64,000 nt of DNA from Pogonophryne albipinna (Eukaryota > Chordata > Actinopteri > Perciformes > Artedidraconidae). The first letter of the stretch is position 1, and each line of letters begins with the position of its first letter. Under the pieces are notes generated by a model. It did not search any database. It saw nothing but the letters and a program-made list of their open reading frames with translations, and had not been told where the DNA came from. The translations under genes were made by a program, and so were the position numbers. Shown piece by piece: positions 55,003-64,000 of the stretch. The stretch covers positions 26,256,524-26,320,523 of the forward strand of contig CM053243.1 of the NCBI GenBank assembly GCA_028583405.1. The letters are read 5' to 3'.

Positions 55003-57168
55003 CTAAAAGTGCGGTTCCCAATCCTCTTTTAGTACTGCTAGCGGGCCCCTAATATGGTGACCAAAAACCAGGTTGTTGGGGCTGAAACCAGTGCTAGACT
55101 GTACGACCTCCCTTGCCGCCAACAACAACCAAGGCAAACCTTCTTCCCAGTCACGATTCAACTCATTGCAGTATGAACGTAACAAGGACTTCAGTGTTTG
55201 GTGGAACCTCTCAAGTGCCCCCTGGCTCTGTGGATGGGAAGCGCTCGACGTTACATGTTTCACATGAAGTTGTCTCATAATCTGCTTAAATACATGTGAA
55301 GTGAAGTTAGTACCTTGGTCACTCTGAATAACTTTCGGGATACCAAAGATGGAAATAAACTGACTCAGTTTTTTCACCACAGACTTAGCTGTAATGTTCC
55401 TCAATGGATAAACCGCAGGATAACGTGTGGACTGACACATCACCGTCAGCAAATATGAACTTCCAGCCTTAGACTTGGGCAATGGGCCAACACAGTCAAT
55501 CAGCAGCCGATCAAAAGGGGAGGACACTGCCGGAATAGGAGACAGAGGCACAGGTTTAATAGTTTGGTTAGGTTTACCCGTTAATTGACAAGTATGACAA
55601 GTCTTAATAAAGACAGAAACAGTCTTCTTCAATCTGGGCCAGTAGAAATACCACAGCACTCTGTTGTATGTCTTCTGCACTCCCAAGTGACCCGCAACAT
55701 CATCATGAGCTGTTTTCAATACCCCTTCTCTCAGCTTGTCTGGTATGACAAATTGAAATATTGCTTCCCCAACAACACCCTCACCGTGAGGCGACCATTT
55801 CCTTACCAATACCCCCTCTTGTAAGAAATACCCATGGGCTGCACTGATGATTTCCTCAACGGGGCGAACCTGGGACAAGAGCTCTTGCAAAGTTGGATCC
55901 TCCTGCTGCTGCTTCGCCAATTCACTACGAGAGACTGACAATGGAACAACAGGTAGCGCCAAAACAATATTCTCAGAAATGACTTTTTTATCTTGTGCTT
56001 TATAGGTCTGGGCTCGTGTTACTGCACAAGCTGGAACTACCTTTGTCAGCTTCTTCGCAGGGTCAGCAAGCTCGCCCCTCACTGGCTTAGAGGACACCAC
56101 TGGTGAAAGAGGCACATCAGGCCACACTCTGCCGCCAGCCAAATCATTTCCGAGGATGACTGCCACTCCCGGAACAGGCAAAGATGGCCGGACTCCCATG
56201 GCAACCTCACCCTGCCGTAAATCACAGGACAACACCAACAGATGCTTTGGAGCAGACAACAACTGCATCCCCATTCCCTTGAACAATACACCACTTCCAA
56301 TGTCCGTTACCGAGGAAAATGGAAGAACACCCTCAGTTATGTATGAATCGATAGCACCTGTGTCTCTCAGTATCTTAACAATGCATTTTTGTTCACTTCC
56401 TTGCAAAGACACATAACCCTCTCGTATGAAAGGGGCATACCCTGGATCAATTTCATCTGCCAACTGGGAGGGGCGAGGTTTCACCTCTTGCAGGGCTGGT
56501 CTGTAGTTAGAAACCGCAGCAGCAACTGGTTGCGGGGTAGTATAGAGTTTAACCGCAGCTATAGCCTCATCCCTAGCTACCTTGTGGGGAAAAGCTGCAA
56601 GGGCAACAGGCCTGGGAAACTGAACATTTTGGAGTCCCTTGGTTTTTGCAAGTACTGGGCATTCCTTTTTCTGGTGTCCTTTACCCAAACAAAAGTAGCA
56701 AGTACTTCGATCTACTTTACATCTGGGGTCACCAGACCAGTTATTTCTGCTCCCCCAGTCAAATCTCTCCCCTGAATGAATCTTGTGTGTTAACGTGTAT
56801 TCATCAGCTAACACCCCGGCGTCTGTTACATTTTTAACCTTATGCTCATTCAGGTACGTAGCAACGCGTTCTGGAAGGATATCTTTGAATTGTTCAAGAA
56901 GGAACAATTCCCTCAAATCATTAAGATTTACTACTTCGGAAGCCGTGACCCACCGATTAAATTTCATCGTCAGCTCCCGAACAAGTTCCACATAGGTCTG
57001 TCCTTCTGACTTCCTTAGCTTCCTGAACTGCTGACGGTAGGCCTCAGGCACCAACTCATAAGCTTTTAGCACTGCAGTCTTTACCCTTAAGTAATCTTCA
57101 CTGTCAGCCATACTTAATGCAGAAAATGCTTCTTGAGCCCTACCAGTAAACACACACTGTAACAGCAA
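55003..57168 (-). pseudogene. Gag capsid (SCAN-like), zinc knuckle, protease and integrase
   Basis: A 721-codon open reading. Residues 42-124 (PEAYRQQFRKLRK… LLEQFKDILPERV… NEH) strongly resemble the vertebrate SCAN domain, which is thought to descend from Gmr1-like capsids. A CCHC zinc knuckle follows at Cys157, Cys160, His165 and Cys170. The protease active site is DTG at 269-271 (ILRDTGAIDS). Integrase has the HHCC zinc finger (His488, His494, Cys524, Cys527) and all three catalytic residues Asp558 (LLIDCVGPL), Asp617 (SDQGTNF) and Glu653 (ALERFHQ). The frame stops at 55003 shortly after HHIRGPLAVLKEDWE, where about 40 codons appear to be deleted before the next frame. Confidence 0.88.
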
Positions 57169-57219
57169 TGTTTTCTCTGAATCAGACCACTGTCGTCTTT
57201 GGCTAAGTCGCTCAAAAAG

Positions 57220-57798
57220 TCAAAAAAAAGAATCTACATTCTTCTCCTCGAATTTCGGTAACAACCTCAAGTTATAAGCTACATCAAAAGTAGCTGGGGA
57301 CACCCCAGAAGAAAGCTTACCCTCTTGGATGAGGTCCAACTTGTAACGCTCTTGTTGCAATTCAGCTTCCCGCACCACTGTAGTTAACCTTAAACGCTCC
57401 ATCTCAGTTTCCTGTTCACGAGCTCTAGCCCGGTCCTCACGAGCACTTGCTCGTTCCTCACGTTCACTGTCTTGTTGGTACTGCAGCAGCATTATTTCCT
57501 TTCTCTGTTCAAATGTCATTTCACCAAAGTCAAACAAAGAAAAACCTGCACTTCTCTGCCGCTCTGGATTTATAGCTGCCTTCGCCAACTCCTCCTCGGA
57601 GCCATCATCGACAGCCCCTGCTGGCAGAACTTCTTGTAGTATCAACTGGGCCTGTAACATAGTCACTATGGTGTCTTTACGACCCTGCTTTGGAACGTCT
57701 ACCTCAAAATGCTCTGCAATTTTTAACAGTTGGTCTTTAGTACATTTTTCCAGTAGTTCCACACTGGGACACTTCACAAAATCTGTTAATGTAGCCAT
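57220..57798 (-). pseudogene. Gmr1-like gag N-terminal region
   Basis: The ATG at 57796-57798 begins MATLTDFVKCPSVELLEKC. The first 50 residues (…DQLLKIAEHFEVDV…GRKDTIVTML) look like a small helical SAP-type fold. A long charged coiled-coil follows (RKEIMLLQYQQDSEREERAS and onward to the repeated A-R-E words). The frame ends in a T-rich run near 57220-57230, where slippage has changed the reading frame. The capsid continues in another frame from about 57200. Gag forms the particle around the element RNA. Confidence 0.75.
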
Positions 57799-58218
57799 GA
57801 TTATGCAAACTCCATTGAACCCGGTGCACAGACACCTACAAATATATAAATATTTTTGTTTCACTCTGGAATACCTCTCCCCTAGCTAACTGCCTACCCA
57901 ATACTAGCTATCTTGTCTCACCCTAGTTTTCATGCATGCCACGACAGGTGTTTTAAACACTTACCCAATGACCCGGTAAAGCCCCAGCGAAGCTGTTACT
58001 CACCAAGACAGCCACGGACGTGTACCCATGACAAAAAATTGTCGAATCATGTTTATGCACAAAAATAACAAACCAACAAGCTCCCCTGAAGGAGATGTTG
58101 CTTATGTCTATCAGGAAAGGTAATTCCAAAGCTACTCCTTAATGCCCCACATCAGGAACAAACTGTCTACACAATCAAGGCAAACAAATCAAGTAAACAA
58201 CTATCACCTGGTTCTTGG

Positions 58219-58236
58219 ATCCTGGACGAGACCCCA
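58219..58236 (-). promoter_or_regulatory. Primer binding site, tRNA-Pro-like
   Basis: TGGGGTCTCGTCCAGGAT two bases inside the LTR end. It differs at two positions from the proline-tRNA binding site TGGGGGCTCGTCCGGGAT used by many retroelements. It would prime minus-strand cDNA synthesis. Confidence 0.7.
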
Positions 58237-58238
58237 TA

Positions 58239-58527
58239 TGTTACAAGCTGGCTCTGCTTGTAACATAAGGACAACAGTTCCACACTGGAGTTGCCCAAAA
58301 CAATCATTTATTTTATCCAACACAGTGGTTACAACCAACAACAAAACAGAACAAAGGAGCGGTGTCCTGCTGCACCGAGCAGCGCAGCTGAGAGAGAGCG
58401 AGAGCCTGTTCTGCAGCCCTCTTATATCCTGGAATCAAGTGCCACAGGTGGGTCCCATCACTGCTGATTACAACAAACACACAGGTTACAGCAGCACCAC
58501 CTGGTGGACAACCACAGGGTTGTCACA
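58239..58527 (-). mobile_element. 5' LTR of Gmr1-like element
   Basis: On the minus strand it starts TGTGACAACCC and ends TTGTAACA (TG...CA). It is 289 bp, with a TATA-like GGATATAAGAGG near 58430 and AATAAA near 58310, consistent with promoter and polyadenylation signals. No second LTR copy occurs at the other end of the element. The flanking 5-bp duplication therefore cannot be tested. Confidence 0.75.
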
Positions 58528-58532
58528 AGCAC

Positions 58533-58807
58533 ACACACACCGGCTCTCCCACTGGATTGTGGAAGCGATTGCTCTGGCTTATACGAGTCAGGGTTTGCAG
58601 GCACCAACGGGCCTGCATGCTCATTCTACTCGTGGACTGGCTACATCCTGGGCTTTGTTCAAGGGTGTTTCCATCCAAGACATTTGTGCAGCAGCGAGCT
58701 GGTCCTCACCGCTCACTTTTGTCCGCTTTTACAGGCTAGATGTCTCTGCTCCAAGTGTGGCCCGTGCAATGCTGGGCCCCGTGTTGAGACAGGGTTCTAC
58801 CTGTTAA
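58533..58807 (+). pseudogene. DIRS tyrosine recombinase C-terminal half
   Basis: Reads RLSHWIVEAIALAY, then LHAHSTRGLATSW with the catalytic H-x-x-R, SIQDICAAASW with the position-equivalent H/W tryptophan, and FVRFYRLDVSAPSV with the nucleophilic tyrosine. It stops at 58805-58807. The N-terminal half, including the first arginine box, is replaced by the gypsy LTR. The C-terminal half has no internal stop, so it decayed less than the DIRS copy at 20-23 kb. Expected role: cDNA-circle integration. Confidence 0.85.
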
Positions 58808-58869
58808 GTTCTGGTTGTTTTTGGTGATTTTCGAGATAAGCATGTCTAGCAATACGGGAGTTTCAATAT

Positions 58870-59209
58870 CCCATAGTAAGACATCGAACGGAGTGTTATG
58901 AATGAGAACTATAGGTTACTTACGAAACCCAAGTTCTCAGAGTAACATGAGGTGAGATGTCTCACCAGACGGCCCTTCTTGCTAAGGCGAAGCGAGAAGA
59001 GGTGCTTATTTTGAATGACGCTGCGACGTAGCGCAAGCTACTTAAAGGGTGTGTGGATTCCCTGAAGTAGACGTCAAGATCACCAGCCAATCAGGATTGG
59101 CGTAATGAGATTGATGCTTCTGTTTGCATACGCGTTGAGGCGCATCCCATAGTGAGACATCTCACTTCATGTTACTCTGAGAACTGGGGTTACGTAAGTA
59201 ACCTATAGG
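58870..59209. repeat. DIRS 3' complementary region and right terminal repeat
   Basis: 58870-58914 is inverse to the left terminus. 58989-59158 is inverse to 52510-52687. In addition 58903-58963 and 59151-59209 form a local hairpin (TATAGGTTACTTACG against CGTAAGTAACCTATA). The boundary is near 59209. Confidence 0.8.
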
Positions 59210-59484
59210 TTTCCATTGTTCTGAATGAGAGATAAACCTGTAAAATGTGAACGTTTTGTGGAAGAACCGTAAGAGATATCTGTGACATTTCAAAACGTGA
59301 AGCATGTCAAGGAAGTTGAGTATCTGAAGTGTAATTTTTGTGTACTTTCGGGTTAATAATGTGGCCTTTTTGGCAGTTTAACTAAAGGTGTGCGGCTGCT
59401 ACCGTGAGGTAATATCAGCCTGAAATTGGGTTTAATGGAGGAATGTTGAATGTTTTTGTCACTTCATGCCCTCAAGAGCAGTGG
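59210..59484. other. No gene seen
   Basis: About 275 bp of unremarkable sequence between the DIRS end and the next transposon-like end. Confidence 0.4.
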
Positions 59485-60345
59485 CGAGCCGTCAGGGCCC
59501 TCTAGGCCCTCTGTGAGGGCCTAAGATATTCAAAAAATAATATTTGAAAACATAAAAAAAAAAAACGTTTTTTTAAAAATATTTTTTTAAATATTTTTTT
59601 GTTGTTACATTTTTCATTAGTTTTACCAAAATAACTTGATTTAATTGTATTTAAAATAACATTTCCAAAGAAATAAATCCTTCGAATCTGCCTGTTCAGT
59701 TTCTGTTGGAATGTGAAGGGTTAAATGCCGTCTCTGCGAGTTATGTGAAGACGGGAGAGCTTGTTGGTCCCTCTGTACATTCACAGAGGGCCCGCTATAG
59801 TCACTCAATGAGAGAGTAATGTCAAATGACAGTACAATTGACCAATCATATCTTCCCTCTAAATGGGCGAGCTTTATTTTCGGGGACTTTATGACAAGTT
59901 CCGCCCGCTGTGAGGTCTATGCAAGTGGTGCAGTGACGCGTCCTAAAACCCGGAAGTAAGCTTCGCTCAGATTCCCTCGACAGAAAGCAATGGGATTTCT
60001 CCATAGGATTTTGGAAAATAGCTGGAAATAAGGTCTGTTGAAAACGAACCTGTTAGATAAATGCACGTTTTGTTCAGCCGGATAATATCCACATGTCTAC
60101 CCTAATTTTATTATTTTCGAATCATAAATCTAAACGATAGATTTATGATAAGCAAAAGTTCGTTCATGATGGCTCACTTCAGTGATGACATCGTTGCAAA
60201 ATTATTAACCGAGTCATTTTCAAGATTGAGTTACAATGATAAACTGGAGTGGCAAAGTATCAGCTGCATGACCCGCCATCAAGTGCTTCATCCAAAAGGA
60301 CAGGAGGATGGACTTTGTGTTGAAGTGATTTGATCATCAAAGGTA
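59485..60345 (+). mobile_element. Left end of a hAT-like transposon
   Basis: Starts CAGTGGCGAGCCGTCAGGGCC with a short palindrome (GGGCCCTCTAGGCCCTC) immediately inside. This is a familiar style of hAT end in fish. No inverted partner is found before the window end, so it is truncated or extends beyond. It carries the exon-like stretch listed next. Confidence 0.45.
60166..60333 (+). pseudogene. N-terminal exon-like stretch, possibly hAT/ZMYM-type
   Basis: MMAHFSDDIVAKLLTESFSR, then LSYNDKLEWQSI. The pattern 'LL..FS.LSY.DKLEW' resembles, from memory, the N-terminus of ZMYM-type fish hAT transposases, where a similar segment precedes the zinc finger. The frame stops at 60331-60333, ten bases before an AAAG|GTAGG donor-like site, so it is either decayed or spliced elsewhere. 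Weak evidence. Confidence 0.35.
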
Positions 60346-61540
60346 GGCCTAAGTCATTTTCAACGTGGGCCGCTGTGCCGACTTCATTCATTTGTAATTG
60401 TTACTTGGCTGTGGGTGCCCTGTCATGATAGGTGTTTATATAAATGGTGTTGTTTTGTGTGGTAGAGGGTATTGAAGATTATTATCATCTGATATTTGGG
60501 AAGTGTGTTACATTTGAAATGGCAGAAAGTCTTGTTGCAACTTCCAGATATTAAAAGAGGCCCCTTGAGTTTCTCTGGAAATTATCAATAGTAGCAGTTA
60601 AGTGAATACTGTTTAAACAATACCTGTGTTTGTGTTTTGTATTGATTTCTCTGTTTTATCCTTTCATAAATGTGAGGACTAAAACTTGCTCAAACATTCT
60701 GGGGTGCTTGGAGTAAACAGGTTTTATTGCTCTGTGGGGGAGGGGATATTCTTCTTAAAGATTTCCAACATGTCAGTGAAGTCTACATACTTTGAATAGT
60801 AGATGTGTGTGTTTAATTACTTTGTATTCATAATAAGCAGTCTGTGTAACCAGAAGCTGGAAATATGAGAGTATTAATATGTATTATCTTTGTGAACAAG
60901 GGGATATTATTTGGACACAGCTCAGGCCTCTGGAATGTGCAGGAAAGTGTGTGTGTGGAAGTCTATGCAGGAAAGTGAGATAACGGACGCCAGATATATT
61001 TTACTACCATCTCAGAGACACTTGTTTATTATCCTGGCTGGCTCGCGCTGATTCGCTAAGAAAAGCCATCTTTTACATCTCCCAATGAGATGACCTGAAA
61101 AGATGACCAGCTGACCCAACCCCTCCTGTTTTGTTTTCTGCATGTAAGCCTGTTCTATCTGTTGGTTCTTTCTCTTTTGCTCCTGCCGTCAAGATGAGAA
61201 GTTCTCCCGGCATTTGGACCAGAGCAGGGGGTGGGCCTACCCCTTTGGAGAAGTGTATTTGTATTCTTACCGTTTATCATTAAAGCAGATTATTGTTTAA
61301 CCCATATCCTGGTTGTTTTGGGTTTCCCTTCTTTTAAAGCAAACTCATATATGATCGGCGCGGAGCAGAGATATCTGCCACAACAAGTGTCATTTACGGT
61401 AAAGAATGCAATGCATAATTTAGTATAGGTAGGTAAAGTTATAAAATAAATAAAGCAACGGTTAAAAGCTTCGTAGATTTTTCAGAATCGTACGGCTGAC
61501 TCGTTAGCTACAAGTGAAGCAGCGAAGTATTTCAGCGTCA

Positions 61541-61656
61541 GGGTATTGAGTCTCTGGCGGCTGGAAGGGTATAAGAGTCCCTACGCCTAGTGGAGGTATC
61601 GAGTCCCCACAGGGTATACTTCGCTGGGGGGGTCAAATGGTGGTATCGAGTCCCCA
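61541..61656. repeat. Cluster of GGTATCGAGTCCCC-type words
   Basis: Copies at about 61542, 61568, 61595 and 61642; the last two share 15 identical bases (GGTATCGAGTCCCCA). Confidence 0.7.
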
Positions 61657-62756
61657 TCCGTGACCAATCAGAATAATGCTTTCCAGGGTCATAGGAGCCT
61701 GCAATTGTATTATATGTAAAAAATCCAAGAGCAGAAACGCGAACTTCAAAAGCCATTGAAATTAACGGATTTCTCACTGTCTTATTCTGTGGGGTTAACG
61801 CCCATTCTGTTGAAAGAAATATCGCATCTTAAAAGCTGAACAGACAGCGTGGAGGATATATTTATGTGCTTTTGAATAAATAGAATATATTATTGAACAT
61901 ATAATGGCCTAAGTCAGATAAAGAAATGCAAATTCATAATGATAGGATACCATGGGTTTAAGAAAGCCCCCCTTTCTCCACATTTCTGCTCTAATTGCTG
62001 AGCAGCAGCCCGGAGCCAGACTGCTTGTTAATGTCTGTAAAATGGCTGCTGAGCGTTGAATTTAAAGCAAGGAGTGAAAGATCAACGACTGATCTGAAGT
62101 TGGAGTGAATAACATTGAAAATTAATACATCAATGTGTGATTTGAGGTGGTAGATATTGAAATAAATAAGAAACTATAATGTGTTGTTTTTAGCATAGTT
62201 TTTGTGGGACACAGTTACGTCACATTGTGGTTTTAATGAGAAGTTTTGAGAACTGGTTGTTACTTTTGCATTGCATTGTGAATTTCGTGGTATTTGTCAT
62301 TAACTGAGAATTGTACTTAATCATATTTCAGAGGAATTTAATTACATACAGAAACGTTGAGGGAAAGTAAAAAGAGATTTACTGAGTATATGAAGTACAT
62401 AGAGGTTAAGGTTCGATTCAAATTAAATATGATAGTGGATTATTCCACCTAGATTAGACATAAAAAGAGGATAATTTGTTAAACATTAAATAACAAACTC
62501 ACTGTAAGAAATATACATTGTAATGTTATTTAGGAGTTGTGTTGATCATACCACAGTGACTCTGAGTTGGTGGTTGTTTAATGTAGATAGGAAACTGAAA
62601 ACGCAAACAATTCACCAAAATTGTGTTTTTAAGTTTGTGAAGAAAGAGTAGAAAGTAAACAGAAGGTTTTGTAAGTTTGTCAGTCAGAGAGAAGCTGTTA
62701 AATGTTAAAACACAGAGGTGATTTATGAGAGAAGCTTGTTGACAGGAGCAGGCAGC

Positions 62757-62760
<4 letters not shown>

Positions 62761-62796
<36 letters not shown>

Positions 62797-62822
62797 GAGA
62801 CAGAGAGAGAGACAGAGAGAGA
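62761..62822. repeat. (GA)n microsatellite with GACA interruptions
   Basis: GA units broken at intervals by CAGAGA words. Confidence 0.95.
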
Positions 62823-64000
62823 CAAGGAAATATGATCAAATGATAGGATATGAGGTGTTACATTTTTATTGAAGCCAGACTACAAGTCGTATGGTTTAAT
62901 TTGTATTGAACTCAGTCTCCAAGCAGTGTGGTTTATATCTGCACATGTGTTGAGTGATCCCTTCCCCTTCCCCCACTCACATGAGGCCAGTGCTATACTG
63001 CTAAGCTAGTTGGCGAGCAAGTTGGCATACTAGATGGTGAAATAGTTGGAGTAAAGATGTACACGAACAAGGAGAGTAGATTAAGTTGTTTTGTTTTTCA
63101 TGCTTTTCACCAAGGCTCATTTGAATTGTTATTATTTTAATGTAGTGTTGTTTTGAGTTATATTTCTAAAACTATAATGTACCCACACGCATGTGGTTTC
63201 TTTGTCACAGTTCATTTTAAAGTCAGCCACCTTATGGCTAGATCTCATCTCTGAGAGTCCATTATGTTAATGTTAAGAGCTCCTTTTGTTCTTCAGGCCA
63301 CATGAGGTCAAGAGTCATTCTGTTAGACCACAATCTTGTGTAAGACAAATCATTGTTCTTTTGTCACATTTTGAATTACATAAGATTTCATTTAGCTAAA
63401 TCAATTTATCTATAAATGTTGTAGATGGAGTTTGGTGTTTGCTAACATTTTTAGGAACGAAATAGGCCTACACTTGGGTCAAATTACATTACTGTGATCT
63501 GATTAGTGTGCTCTGCAACTTTACAATTGTTGCTAGATAGCAGTGGGATTTTTGAATGCGGAGGGGTTCTTTCATAGTGTGTGGAATATGCGATGCTGGA
63601 AACATGTGGGTGTTGAAAAACTTAGTTTGGGTAAATATGTCACAATGGATGAAACGATTATTAGAGGGAGTTTTTGTAATATCATTAGTAGACATTAATT
63701 GTGTTGTTTAGATGGCATTTAAGTACTAAGACAGATAGTATGATTAGAAAGAGACAGAGTGGAAAGGGTTGGATTTATTTAACCTCAGTGTGCTAGAATT
63801 TCTATAGGTAATGCGTCCCGAGACCTGAACTCTCTCTCTCTGCATATCAGACGGCTAAGACCCCGATCCGCTTGAGCAATCAAAGGCCTAACCCAACAGG
63901 AGACTCCTCCTTCTCAATAGACCAGACAGAGAACCAGAGCTGAACCAACAACAACAATAAGAACTGCATCCAGAACTATCTCCACCTGTGGCATCCAGAA

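Larger units (their letters stand above)
53271..58527 (-). mobile_element. Gmr1-like Ty3/gypsy retrotransposon, 3' LTR missing
   Basis: Minus-strand element with a 5' LTR (58239-58527), a primer binding site (58219-58236), gag (57798-56650), then protease, integrase, reverse transcriptase and RNase H in that order. Integrase before RT is the copia-like order known among gypsy elements only in the Gmr1 group, first described from Atlantic cod. The pol stop is at 53271-53273 and DIRS sequence lies immediately beyond, so the polypurine tract and 3' LTR are absent. Frameshifts between gag and pol, and a deletion between integrase and RT, make the copy defective. Confidence 0.85.
52478..59209 (+). 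mobile_element. DIRS-family retrotransposon interrupted by gypsy element
   Basis: The left terminal region (52510-52687) is the inverse of 58989-59158 apart from small indels and a 13-bp extra in the left arm. A further internal complementary segment (58870-58914) is the inverse of the left start (52485-52523), as expected for the DIRS internal complementary region. Tyrosine recombinase C-terminal coding lies at 58533-58807. Between the left leader and the recombinase sits the Gmr1-like gypsy element. DIRS gag and RT are missing, so a large deletion accompanied or followed the insertion. That both halves come from one DIRS copy is inferred from the matching terminal repeats. Confidence 0.7.
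60346..64000. other. No gene; AT-rich with small repeats
   Basis: About 3.7 kb. A stretch around 61110-61340 has LTR-like composition (ATTAAA near 61280) but no paired TG...CA ends. Four related GGTAT-(C/T)GAGTC words occur at 61541-61656. A GA-rich run lies at 62761-62822. No frame carries a recognisable motif. Confidence 0.45.

Noticed and set aside
60930..61440. Another LTR
   Set aside because: ATTAAA and LTR-like composition, but no TG...CA ends with matching target duplication were found.

Overview
The window looks like teleost fish nuclear DNA: AT-rich, intergenic or intronic, with very long TG microsatellites and a mixture of mobile elements typical of ray-finned fish (Tc1, hAT, Kolobok-like, piggyBac-like, CTG-flanked Harbinger-like elements, DIRS tyrosine-recombinase retrotransposons, a Gmr1-like Ty3/gypsy element, CR1/L2-like LINEs). 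No host protein-coding gene, rRNA, tRNA or CRISPR array can be supported. Every convincing open frame belongs to a transposable element, and nearly all are broken. Family names are read from motifs and remembered family features; no database was searched.

Layout. 1-1.9 kb: minus-strand LINE cut by the window edge. 4.4-6.4 kb: TTAA-flanked element. 6.8-9.2 kb: TA-flanked element carrying gene-like exons. 9.2-16.2 kb: no recognisable gene. 16.2-17.9 kb: hAT element with a perfect 8-bp target duplication. 18.1-19.7 kb: probable solo LTR split by a CTG-flanked element. 20.5-23.0 kb: decayed DIRS element with its terminal inverted repeats. 25.7 and 32.8 kb: two giant TG arrays. 33.7-45.5 kb: one old minus-strand LINE cut into six pieces by five later insertions, three of which hold or adjoin further repeats. 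46.6-47.5 kb: short hAT. 48.6-51.8 kb: hAT element with a long internal palindrome, sitting in a 216-bp tandem duplication. 52.5-59.2 kb: DIRS element containing a Gmr1-like gypsy element that lacks its 3' LTR. 59.5-60.3 kb: start of another DNA transposon. 60.3-64 kb: AT-rich sequence with small repeats.

The strongest structural result is the nested LINE. At all five insertions the target duplication matches exactly, and dropping the insert plus one target copy leaves the LINE reading frame continuous. This fixes element boundaries to the base and gives a relative order of insertion. The most notable coding features are a 2A-like motif near the LINE N-terminus, a THAP-domain exon facing a second exon inside a TTAA-flanked transposon, and a gypsy pol in which integrase precedes reverse transcriptase together with a SCAN-like capsid.
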